This document shows positions 42,487-51,116 of a stretch of DNA of 64,000 nucleotides, one piece after another. The stretch's first letter is position 1. Each line of letters opens with the position of its first letter. A program made the translations under genes and the position numbers. The DNA is taken from assembly GCA_964407495.1 (NCBI GenBank), contig CAYOVP010000001.1, forward strand, positions 51,215-115,214. The letters run 5' to 3'. Origin of the DNA: JAJRZX01 sp964407495 (lineage in GTDB: Bacteria; Desulfobacterota; GWC2-55-46; JADFVP01). The notes beneath the pieces are model-generated. The model did no database searches. It was not told where the DNA came from and saw only the letters and a program-made list of their open reading frames with translations.

Positions 42487-45453
42487 ATGACAGATTACAA
42501 GAGGCCCAAGGAAGACCTGGTACAGGAACTTAGAGAACTCCGGCGCAGGTTGCAAGAACTCGAGGAGATCGAGGAAAGGCACAGGGAGGCCAACGACCAC
42601 CTCCGAAAACTTTACCATACCATAGAGCAGAGCCCTGTCTCGGTTATCATCACGGATAGTAATGGTACCATAGAGTACGTGAACCCCAGGTTTACCGAGA
42701 TTACGGGCTATACCCCCGATGAGGTCCTCGGGCAGAACCCAAGGGTCTTGAAGTCCGGGGAGCATCCTCCTGAGTTCTACCGCAACCTCTGGGGCACCAT
42801 CCTCTCTGGCAGGGTCTGGAGGGGCCAGTTCCTGGACAAGAAAAAGAACGGCGAACTCTACTGGGAAGAGGCCTCCATCTCTCCTGTCATGGACTCGCAT
42901 GGCAATGTGACGCACTTTATTGCTGTAAAGGAAGACATCACGGCCAGGAGGCAGGCCGAGGAGGCCCTTGAATACAGTGCCAGGCATTACGAGGCCATCT
43001 TCGCAGATTCTCCCATTGCGCTCATGGAGTACGACTTCAGAGACCTTGCCGCCTATCTCGACCATCTGAGGACACTTGGTGTCAAGGACTTCGGCGCATA
43101 CCTTGATAAGCACCCAGAAGAACTCAAGGCCTGCGCCTCGCGAATAATCTTAACGAACGTCAATAAAGCGGCCCTCGCGCTCTACGGGGCAGGAGACCGG
43201 TCCGAGGTGCTGGGCAGGCTGGACAAGATCTTTTCAGAGTATTCTTATGAAACCTTCAGGGGAGGGCTCATTATCCTCGCCTCTGGTGGTACTGAGTATG
43301 ATTCAGAGACGAGGATAAAGGACTTGAGAGGTGGTCTGAGAGATGTTTTTATGCGGCTTCGCATACTGAGTAACGGCCCCACGGACTATAAGGCAGTACT
43401 TGCCATCATGGACATAACCCTGCGAAAGCGCGCCGAGGAGAAACTGGAGCGCAGCCGTGAGATGCTCCGCGAGGCAGAGAGAGTGGCAAGGCTGGGGTAC
43501 TATGTCTTTGACCTGAAGACCGGGTTATGGACGAACTCGCCCATTGTGGACGAGATCTGCGGGCTGGACAAGGACTACAGGAAAGACCTCAAGGGCTGGC
43601 TCAACCTGGTTCATCCGGATATGCGGGCCCATATCTTCGACTACTTCAAGAACAAGGTGCTCAAGGAGGGCGAGAGGTTCGACAGGGAGTACGTGATTGT
43701 AAACCGAAAGACCGGTGAGAAGAGGTGGGTGCACGGTACGGGCAACCTCAAGGTAGACGAGAATGGCGAGGCCGTGGAACTCTTCGGTACTGTACAGGAC
43801 ATAACAGACCGTAAGCGCGCCGAGGAAGAGGCCCTTCGCGAGGTGGAGATTACGAGGAACCTCCTCCGGCTCTCAGAGGCTACTTTCAGGGTCAATGACA
43901 TAGACGAACTCCTCAAGAACGTGGCAGGGATTACGCGGGACATACTCGGCTCTGACCTGGTGATGACCTATGTATGGGATGCTGATACCCGATCGCTGAG
44001 GCCCTCGGAGCACGCCGGGCTCACAAAGGAGAACGCCGCCATATTCCGCACCATACCGCTTGGTCTGAAGATGCGAAGGATACGTGAGGCCATGGACACG
44101 GGGTGCGTAATCGTGGAGTCTGTCTCAGACCCCCATGAGTTGCAGAAGAGCGGTATCTGCGACTGGATAGAGTCGCCCAGGGTCATGGCCCTCCTTCCCC
44201 TTGTGGGCAAACGCGAGTACCAGGGGCTCATAGTCTGCGTCTGTATCATGAGGGGGGATAGAGAGTTGGATTGTTTTTCCGAGAAGAAACGAGGCCTCAT
44301 GCAGGCCGTGGCCAACCAGGTCTCCGTTGCCCTCGAGGAGGCGCGCCATTACAAGGAATCTCTCGTGACTGCCATGGAACTCTCGCGCAAGGTAGAGACC
44401 ATAGGGACCTTCAGTCGTATCTCACGGGCCATTCTCTCCACCCTTGATGCAGAGGCCATTATGGAACTCACTGCAAGGATGGTCCACAGGCTCGTGCCCT
44501 GTGACTGGTTGAGGATCATAGACATAGACAAGGAACAGAGAGAGTTTGTCTTTACTGCGGGGTTTGCCGATGGTGAGCCCAGAAAGAGCGTCACCACACC
44601 TTTTGCAAAGACGAGTCTCACGGCCATGCTCGATACCAGGCGCCCGGAGTACATACCAGATCTCAAGAACTACGCCTCTGCAAAGGGACTCGAGAAAGAC
44701 CTTGCCGCCGAAGGGTACAGGTCGGTTCTTCGCATTCCCATAATAGTAAAGGGCGAGGTCTCGGGCGTACTGGGCCTCATGTCACGCCGCGTCTCCGCCT
44801 TCAGGCCATCAGACTTTGCCACCCTGGGGGACCTCTCCTACCACGTGGGCGTGGCCCTTGCCAACGCAAGGCTCGTTCGCGATCTCGAGGACTTTTCCAT
44901 GGGCACCATAGCGGCCCTGGCCCGATCCATAGACGCCAAGAGTTCCTGGACGCATGGACACTCGGAGCGAGTTACCGCCATAGCCCTTGCCATTGGAGGC
45001 GAGATGGGTTTTGACGAGATGGAACTCAAGGACCTCCGGGTGGCCGGGCTCCTTCATGATATTGGAAAGATAGGGACCTATGAGGCCATTCTCGACAAAC
45101 GGGGAAGACTCACGGATGAAGAGATGCGGGAGATACGAAAACACCCGGCAAGGGGGGCCGAGATTCTGGGGCCCATACGTCAGTTGAGGCATCTCCTGCC
45201 TGTCATAAGGGGCCACCACGAGTTCTTTAACGGTGAGGGTTACCCCGACGGCCTGAAGGGCGAGGAAATACCGCTCCAGGCGCGCATACTCTCTGTTGCC
45301 GACACTGTGGACGCAATGAGCGCGGACAGGCCCTACAGAAAGGGGCAGAGCACTGAGAGGATAATAGAGGAATTGAAGCGTTGCTCGGGGACACAGTTCG
45401 ACCCCCAGGTGGTAGAGGCCTATCTGCAGTGGATGGAGAAGGGGGGAGGCTGA
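42487..45453 (+). CDS. PAS/GAF HD-GYP cyclic-di-GMP phosphodiesterase
   Basis: A 988-residue cytoplasmic multi-sensor. A coiled start (VQELRELRRRLQELEEIEERHREA) leads to a PAS domain (about 45-155: VIITDSNGTIEYVNPRFTEITGY), a second PAS-like region (165-310), a third PAS with PAC (330-440: KRWVHGTGNLKVDENGEAVELFGTVQDIT), a GAF (460-620), a second GAF (640-785) and an HD-GYP domain. Catalytic motifs HSERV, LLHDIGKIG (near 856), HHEFFNGEGYPDG (near 915) and SVADTVDAMSADRPYR are intact. No transmembrane helix. Its GAF2-HD-GYP part matches the paralogue at the left edge. A strong terminator follows, so it is probably expressed separately from the secreted protein next to it. Confidence 0.93.
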   Translation: MTDYKRPKEDLVQELRELRRRLQELEEIEERHREANDHLRKLYHTIEQSPVSVIITDSNGTIEYVNPRFTEITGYTPDEVLGQNPRVLKSGEHPPEFYRNLWGTILSGRVWRGQFLDKKKNGELYWEEASISPVMDSHGNVTHFIAVKEDITARRQAEEALEYSARHYEAIFADSPIALMEYDFRDLAAYLDHLRTLGVKDFGAYLDKHPEELKACASRIILTNVNKAALALYGAGDRSEVLGRLDKIFSEYSYETFRGGLIILASGGTEYDSETRIKDLRGGLRDVFMRLRILSNGPTDYKAVLAIMDITLRKRAEEKLERSREMLREAERVARLGYYVFDLKTGLWTNSPIVDEICGLDKDYRKDLKGWLNLVHPDMRAHIFDYFKNKVLKEGERFDREYVIVNRKTGEKRWVHGTGNLKVDENGEAVELFGTVQDITDRKRAEEEALREVEITRNLLRLSEATFRVNDIDELLKNVAGITRDILGSDLVMTYVWDADTRSLRPSEHAGLTKENAAIFRTIPLGLKMRRIREAMDTGCVIVESVSDPHELQKSGICDWIESPRVMALLPLVGKREYQGLIVCVCIMRGDRELDCFSEKKRGLMQAVANQVSVALEEARHYKESLVTAMELSRKVETIGTFSRISRAILSTLDAEAIMELTARMVHRLVPCDWLRIIDIDKEQREFVFTAGFADGEPRKSVTTPFAKTSLTAMLDTRRPEYIPDLKNYASAKGLEKDLAAEGYRSVLRIPIIVKGEVSGVLGLMSRRVSAFRPSDFATLGDLSYHVGVALANARLVRDLEDFSMGTIAALARSIDAKSSWTHGHSERVTAIALAIGGEMGFDEMELKDLRVAGLLHDIGKIGTYEAILDKRGRLTDEEMREIRKHPARGAEILGPIRQLRHLLPVIRGHHEFFNGEGYPDGLKGEEIPLQARILSVADTVDAMSADRPYRKGQSTERIIEELKRCSGTQFDPQVVEAYLQWMEKGGG

Positions 45454-45516
45454 AGAGAGAAAACCCTGAGAAAAGAATTTCGCCCTTTGCGACTTAGGTC
45501 ACAGTAAGACCCCTCC

Positions 45517-45552
45517 AAATAGACTATAGTGCATGCTGTAGTCTATTTTTTT
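45517..45552 (+). terminator. Strong rho-independent terminator
   Basis: AAATAGACTATAG and CTGTAGTCTATTT pair over 13 bp (one G-U), loop TGCATG, followed by a T tract ending in TTCTT. Confidence 0.88.
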
Positions 45553-45697
45553 CTTGCCATAGCACATACCTTTCAGAGCAGCATCCCCAAAGTTTCCAGT
45601 CATTCTTTTCCTTTGTATAACAACAAGTTATACGCCAAATGAAGAAGAACCCCTGAGAAGAAGACCCTTGAAAGTAAACCTCTATTTAAATTTTTTA

Positions 45698-45726
45698 TTG
45701 ACATGTGCAATAGCACATGCTATATC
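45698..45726 (+). promoter_or_regulatory. Promoter with an operator-like dyad
   Basis: TTGACA (45698-45703), 17 bp, TATATC (45721-45726). The spacer is a perfect inverted repeat CATGTGC-AATA-GCACATG (45702-45719), so a repressor could sit between the hexamers. Confidence 0.75.
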
Positions 45727-45818
45727 TTATGGTAAGTCTCTCTCCTGGGAAGACTTGTACTGATTAAATGCCAGAGTCCTTGAGCGAATTAAAGAGACCT
45801 TTTCCCCATAGTTTTTAT

Positions 45819-45914
45819 CCTTGCTCCAGAAGAAGCAAGGTCAACCAGACACCCGTGCGGTGTGACGATATGACAGGTATGGAGTACTCCCAAGAAGGCT
45901 TCCGTACATGTCAT
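45819..45914 (+). ncRNA. Structured 5' leader, two hairpins
   Basis: Hairpin A: CCTTGCT/AGCAAGG (45819-45840). Hairpin B: ATGACA-G-GTATGGAG pairs with TTCCGTAC-A-TGTCAT (45870-45914), about 14 pairs with one internal mismatch and a 15-nt loop. Both lie in the untranslated leader of the giant secreted protein. No known riboswitch signature was seen. Confidence 0.5.
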
Positions 45915-45995
45915 TTGAGATAAATTACAAGGTTTATGGCTGATACCAGTATACCACAATCCATTTTAAATAAGGATAAATAAGGAGGAAAGGGA

Positions 45996-48900
45996 ATGAA
46001 GTCCAGAGCGATCCTATTGCAGAACAAGGCGCCATGGCTCTATGCCTTGCTCGCGGTCATCGCGGTCTTTCTGGCCGCATCGAGCGCGCGTGCCGCCTGC
46101 TACCAGACAAAGGCCGCGGCAGACGCAGACGGAGTAGCCACGGTCCGTATATTCGGCTCTATCTATACGGCTGGCATGGACGTAAACGGGGCGCCACTAC
46201 CCCCGCCCGGCGCCGGCCCCATAAATAACGCCCAGGTAATGGTTCAGAACATGGAAGAAGGCGGTGCCTTCGAGTGCTACGCAAAGGTCACGGGCAACCA
46301 GTACGAGGCCTTTGTTCCTCTTGGCGAGGAGTTCGTAGTCATGTTCAGCGCCCCTGGCCACGACATGACGAGCCGCGAGTTCAGAGTGCCTGCAGGCGCC
46401 ACGGCGGACATGATGCAGGACGCGTTCATACCGCCTCGCGATCCGGTTACGGGCGAACTCCCCAGGGGCAATGCCCTCATATACGTTCACTATGACAATT
46501 ACGTGAACAGCGAGGACGACTATCCCATAGACCCGCCTTTCCCTGGCGCCCATCTTTACGTATTTGACGAGGACGGAAACTTCGAGCAGGAGGGGATAAC
46601 GGGCACCCAGACACCTGCGGACATGCCCCCACTCTTTGGCCCTGATATCCAGGGACTATACTACTTCAAGAACCTCAAGCCCGGAGAACACCTCGTCATG
46701 GTGGACCCCGGCGGCACCGCACCAAGGGATGCCAATGGTCACCCCATCATGAACTGCCAGGTAAACCCGGCAGACAGCGGGTACTTCCTCCTTACCAGTG
46801 AGGAGGGCACGCAGTGCTGGGAGATAGTTCTTCGTCCCAATGACCCTGGCACAATACTTGGCGGTTACCTTGCGTGGTTCGCAGTCGTCGAGAACATCGG
46901 CCAACTCCCAGCCGCCGCTGCCGCTCCCAACGCGAGTGCGCCAAACGCACAGACAGCCACCATCAGCGGCACACTCTGGGACGCCGACGGCACAGACCCT
47001 GCAGAGGTCATAGACAGCCACGAGGTACCTCAGATCTGCTACTACGAGCACCAGGGTCAACTCTTCATCGACTTCAATACAGGCTACCACCCGGACTACG
47101 GTCAGATAGGCACCACTGTGCCCGGCACCACGCCTGACCCCAACGCACCTGAGGACTGCGTCTACCCCAATGTTACGACAGACAGGGGCTACCTGATCCT
47201 CTGGGACGCCGAGTCCGTGACACCAGCGCCAATTGCAACGACCTTGGCCGACCCTGTTACGGGTACGTACCAGTTCACAAATGTCCCGCCCGGGGCCTAC
47301 AAGATATATGCAGTGGACTGGCCTGATGATTATATCTGGGTAGAGGGCCAGGTCACGGTTCAGCCCGGTGTGGACGTAACGAACTTTGACTTCTACATAC
47401 CTCGCTTCTTCGCGCGCCTCAACGGCCACGTGACCAACGACACCACCGGCCAGAGGCTCGATGGACTGAAGATAAACCTGCGCACCAAGGACGGCGGTGT
47501 CTGGAAGAGCCAGATTACTGCCCCTGGTACGAGCGGCGTAGGCGGCGAGCCCGTGACCTCCGGTTACTTCAACTTCGACGAACTCGCCGAGATAGAGGTG
47601 ACGGCCTATGTGGACGTGGACTACCACACCATGCCGAGCAATCTGAGGGGCGTCATCGATACACAGACGCTCTGCTTCGATGATATGAGCACCGTACCCC
47701 CTACTCACATATGCAAGAACTACGACCTCAGCACCAGGGACATAGGGTGGTTCACTGCCAACTACAGGACAGAACTGCACCTCGAGGAGATACCGCCTAC
47801 CGAGGGCTACATCATAGGCTCTGTCTTCAACGACCACCTCTCCTATGACCCTGCAACAGGGACATGGAAGCCCAATGGCGTCCTCGACGAAGCCGATGAC
47901 AGGCTCCTTCCCAAGGTTACGGTAAACCTCATTGACGCCAACACCAACACCATAGTTGCCACCACTCAGACAGGGTACTTTACCGAGGACAGGGCCGTTG
48001 CCCAGGGCCATGTGCGCCCCTACACGCCAAAGGGCTTCATCCTCGCCCCCGAGCCGCCGTATAACGTAGGCGACATCGAGGTGGACGAGTGGGGCGGTAT
48101 CTTCAAGGGCGAGCGCTTCGGCCAGTACGAGTTCAGGGGCGTGACTCCCGGAAACTACATCGTCCAGGTAGTGGTCCCCAATGGTTACTCGCCGTCTCCT
48201 GCGGGCTCGGACACCAAGGCCATCACCGTGGTGGGCGGTCAGAGGAACGACGTGGACTTTGGCGTCAGCACCCTCGTGCCCCTTGCCGGCGAGATAGAGG
48301 GCGGCGTCTTTGACGACGTCTTCATTGACAACAACCACCAGAGCATACTCTGGCTCGAAAAGCAAGGTATCGTAGGAGCGCCTGTGGGCATCTACGACCA
48401 CTTCGGGTATCTCCTCGGCTATGGCAACATGGGTAACCCCCTCTGCTACTCGCCCCAGCCTCCGGCCTCCATCGGCGGCAGGATCTGCCCTGCTGGCGAG
48501 CCCCTTGGACAGAAGCCAGAGGTGGAGAGGCGCGCGGCACCAGGGGTACACATATACCTCGGCAATGACCCTGCGCTTCCTGGCTATGACCCGGCCTATG
48601 TGCCGCTGGCTCTGCCATACACCTTTGGCCAGGGACAGTTCAAGTTCGAGGCAGACTGGTCTCACCTGCCAGTGGCCTTCGTACAACTCCCGGGTCCCGG
48701 CGGCGGCGCCCAGCCTGGTGTGCTCCCGGCCAATGGTCCGGTCATACAGGGCGGCAACCCACTTGCCCTCAACAACAACACCCTGGGCACCCAGGGGCTC
48801 TTCAGGCCTGCCGTCTACTCTGCGGCAGACGGTCTGAACCTGCTCCTAAGTAGTGGGAAGGACAGAGCCAGGGACTACTTCAAGAAGAATAAGAAGGACA

Positions 48901-50933
48901 AGAAGGGCCTGGCCCGTTCGAAGAAGAAAGGCCCCAGGGCCGCTATAGGCGCGCAGTGCGCAAAGTCCTACAGACAGAAGAAGAAAGAGCAGAAGAAAAT
49001 GGCCAAACTCCTGGCCAACACCACGGCCTATGTAATCACAGGCCAGAACTTCGGCGACGCACAGGGCCACTCCACGGTCACCCTGAGCGGCCAGGAACTC
49101 GCCGTATCGTCCTGGAGTGATACGGAGATAACGGTCCAGATACCCGTGACCGCCGTACCAGGGCCCATGATAGTGGCCACCACTCACGGCATATCCAACT
49201 CCATAACCGTGAACTGGGGCGACTTCAACACAGTGCCCGCATGGCAGGACTACCTTGCCACGCGCATGATATACGTTGATGACGATGCCATGGAGGGCAC
49301 CGGAGACGGGAGCCAGGCCTCGCCTTATGCCTCCATCACCGAGGCCCTCAATAACCTGCCTGCCGACAGGCCCGTGTACATCATGGTGGCGCCGGGCTCT
49401 TACAACGAGAACGTGCGCATAAGCGAGTCTGACATCAAGATAATAGGCTCTGGTCCATTCGAGTCCATGATCGACGGGCTCAGGCTCGACACCATGAACC
49501 CCCTTGGCAACTCGCCGCAGGGTGACTACACCGGTACCGCTGGCCCCACGTTCTACATAGGCGCTGGTGGCATGAACGGCTCTGTGAGCAATGTCATGAT
49601 CAGCGGCTTCAGCATCACCGGTGGTACAGCAGGCGAAGACGGCCCAGGCGGCGGTATCTTCGGTGACTACGGAAACACCAACATTGACATCAACAACAAC
49701 ATCATAGGCCAGAACGGCGGCGAGTACGGCGGCGGTATCTGGTTGCACAAGAGTAACCATGATGTGCGCATCTGGAGTAACGTGATGAGTGACAACGGTA
49801 ACTTCGGAGGCTATGGCGGAGCCATCAGCGTGAACGACGAGCCAGAGTACGGCCCTGCTGAGCCCACGCTCGACCATACCTACGATGACAAGAAGTACAG
49901 CACGCCTCCAGGCACGTACGAGATCTTCAACAACCTCATCTACCACAACTACTCGCCTGACTACGGCGGTGGAATCTGCCTCTACGAGGTCAAGGACCAT
50001 CTCAAGGTCTATGGCAACACGCTCATGGAGAACAGGTCCGACGACCATGGCGGTGGTATCTTCTTCGAGGATACGGGCCCTGTGGATCTCTATGACAACG
50101 TCATCCTCCGCAACTTCGCCACAGACGACGGCGGCGGCGTGAGTTTCGAGGACGTAGGTGACGACATCTCCACTGTGAAGGTGTACAACAACCTCGTTGC
50201 CGAGAACATCGCCGACGACAGGAGCGAGAACAGGGCACGCGGAGGAGGCCTTGCCTTTGACGATACGCTCTATGCCGAGGTCTTCAACAACACCATTACC
50301 GGCAATATCGTCGCAGGCACCTTCGACCCCACTGGCGGCGCCATTGACAGCGAGCGCCACGGCCACGAGTACGACGCCACGAGCGCCTCGCCCAAGCCGC
50401 CCTACTTCAGTGATGTGAAGATCTACAACAACATCATCTGGAACAACTACAAACTCAAGTACGAACTCCTCAATACAGGTGAGGACTTCGACTACACCAA
50501 GGGCTTCAATTACGTCTGGACCATCGACAATATCCATGTCGATAACCCGGCGCTGAACCAGCCCTGGGAGACGGACAATAACAGCGAGAGCCTCTCCTAT
50601 GTCCAGTTCAACGACATAAACGGTTCCCCATACGGGTCCATGCACAAGGGAAGGGCCAATAACATCGGTGCCGACCCCCTCTTTGCCGACCCTGCTAACC
50701 TGGACTGGCATATAAACGGCACGCTCTCGCCGGTACTCGGCAGGGCCGACTTCACCAAGGCCCCGGCTACTGACATCGAGCTCATCGACAGGACCGGTGA
50801 CTGCAAGGCAGACCTCGGTGCCTATGAGCACAGGGCGACGCCGATGAATGTCATCCGCATACCTTCGGACCTGCTCGGGCTCATAGATATGCCGGTGCCA
50901 GGTACCACAACGCTCCATCCCAATGCTCCCTGA
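45996..50933 (+). CDS. Giant secreted beta-sandwich/TIG/beta-helix protein
   Basis: A 1645-residue exported protein: signal YALLAVIAVFLAASSARA, then several carboxypeptidase-regulatory/SdrD-like beta-sandwich domains (about 35-800, with repeats such as FKNLKPGEHLVMVDPGG, FTNVPPGAYKIYAVDWP and FRGVTPGNYIVQVVVPNG). A very basic linker (about 955-1005, KKNKKDKKGLARSKKKG) precedes an IPT/TIG domain (VITGQNFGDAQGHSTVTLSG) and a right-handed parallel beta-helix (about 1090-1620, with turns such as GGGIFGDYGNTNIDINNN and GGGIWLHKSN). Probably cell-surface or released; no catalytic residues can be named. The AAGGAGG ribosome site is strong. Its place directly before the gsp operon makes it a candidate T2SS substrate. 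Confidence 0.88.
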   Translation: MKSRAILLQNKAPWLYALLAVIAVFLAASSARAACYQTKAAADADGVATVRIFGSIYTAGMDVNGAPLPPPGAGPINNAQVMVQNMEEGGAFECYAKVTGNQYEAFVPLGEEFVVMFSAPGHDMTSREFRVPAGATADMMQDAFIPPRDPVTGELPRGNALIYVHYDNYVNSEDDYPIDPPFPGAHLYVFDEDGNFEQEGITGTQTPADMPPLFGPDIQGLYYFKNLKPGEHLVMVDPGGTAPRDANGHPIMNCQVNPADSGYFLLTSEEGTQCWEIVLRPNDPGTILGGYLAWFAVVENIGQLPAAAAAPNASAPNAQTATISGTLWDADGTDPAEVIDSHEVPQICYYEHQGQLFIDFNTGYHPDYGQIGTTVPGTTPDPNAPEDCVYPNVTTDRGYLILWDAESVTPAPIATTLADPVTGTYQFTNVPPGAYKIYAVDWPDDYIWVEGQVTVQPGVDVTNFDFYIPRFFARLNGHVTNDTTGQRLDGLKINLRTKDGGVWKSQITAPGTSGVGGEPVTSGYFNFDELAEIEVTAYVDVDYHTMPSNLRGVIDTQTLCFDDMSTVPPTHICKNYDLSTRDIGWFTANYRTELHLEEIPPTEGYIIGSVFNDHLSYDPATGTWKPNGVLDEADDRLLPKVTVNLIDANTNTIVATTQTGYFTEDRAVAQGHVRPYTPKGFILAPEPPYNVGDIEVDEWGGIFKGERFGQYEFRGVTPGNYIVQVVVPNGYSPSPAGSDTKAITVVGGQRNDVDFGVSTLVPLAGEIEGGVFDDVFIDNNHQSILWLEKQGIVGAPVGIYDHFGYLLGYGNMGNPLCYSPQPPASIGGRICPAGEPLGQKPEVERRAAPGVHIYLGNDPALPGYDPAYVPLALPYTFGQGQFKFEADWSHLPVAFVQLPGPGGGAQPGVLPANGPVIQGGNPLALNNNTLGTQGLFRPAVYSAADGLNLLLSSGKDRARDYFKKNKKDKKGLARSKKKGPRAAIGAQCAKSYRQKKKEQKKMAKLLANTTAYVITGQNFGDAQGHSTVTLSGQELAVSSWSDTEITVQIPVTAVPGPMIVATTHGISNSITVNWGDFNTVPAWQDYLATRMIYVDDDAMEGTGDGSQASPYASITEALNNLPADRPVYIMVAPGSYNENVRISESDIKIIGSGPFESMIDGLRLDTMNPLGNSPQGDYTGTAGPTFYIGAGGMNGSVSNVMISGFSITGGTAGEDGPGGGIFGDYGNTNIDINNNIIGQNGGEYGGGIWLHKSNHDVRIWSNVMSDNGNFGGYGGAISVNDEPEYGPAEPTLDHTYDDKKYSTPPGTYEIFNNLIYHNYSPDYGGGICLYEVKDHLKVYGNTLMENRSDDHGGGIFFEDTGPVDLYDNVILRNFATDDGGGVSFEDVGDDISTVKVYNNLVAENIADDRSENRARGGGLAFDDTLYAEVFNNTITGNIVAGTFDPTGGAIDSERHGHEYDATSASPKPPYFSDVKIYNNIIWNNYKLKYELLNTGEDFDYTKGFNYVWTIDNIHVDNPALNQPWETDNNSESLSYVQFNDINGSPYGSMHKGRANNIGADPLFADPANLDWHINGTLSPVLGRADFTKAPATDIELIDRTGDCKADLGAYEHRATPMNVIRIPSDLLGLIDMPVPGTTTLHPNAP

Positions 50934-50942
50934 GCATTGGTA

Positions 50943-50996
50943 AAAAAGGGACTACTCCGGCGGCGGCTGGCCCGCCGCCGGAGGCCCCCTTTTTAA
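50943..50996. terminator. Strong bidirectional terminator
   Basis: CTCCGGCGGCGG (50955-50966), loop CTGGC, CCGCCGCCGGAG (50972-50983), flanked by AAAAAAGGG and CCCCCTTTTT. It separates the giant gene from the gsp operon. Confidence 0.9.
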
Positions 50997-51116
50997 TGGC
51001 CGAGTTACTTGCCAAATGCTGGAGAAAAGGTGTAAAATCAAGGATAAGTACTACTGGCCCCATGCTATCTTTTTAAGACTGAGAGACGCAATCTTTACCC
51101 TGAGAGGCAACTACCC

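Larger units (their letters stand above)
45454..45995. other. Regulatory region between HD-GYP and giant secreted gene
   Basis: Contains the terminator (45517-45552), a promoter with a dyad (45698-45726) and a leader of about 265 nt with two RNA hairpins. No coding sequence. Confidence 0.6.

Noticed and set aside
45727..45995. GEMM-type c-di-GMP riboswitch before the giant gene
   Set aside because: Neither the GNRA tetraloop/receptor pair nor the GCAAACC and ACGCAAAGCC core segments of the class I aptamer are found.
48846..50918. Long open frame (690 codons) on the minus strand, opposite the giant secreted gene
   Set aside because: It lies wholly antisense to a coherent domain-bearing protein, shows no known motifs, and arises from the codon bias of the real gene. 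The same holds for the 676-codon frame at 46656-48686 on the minus strand.
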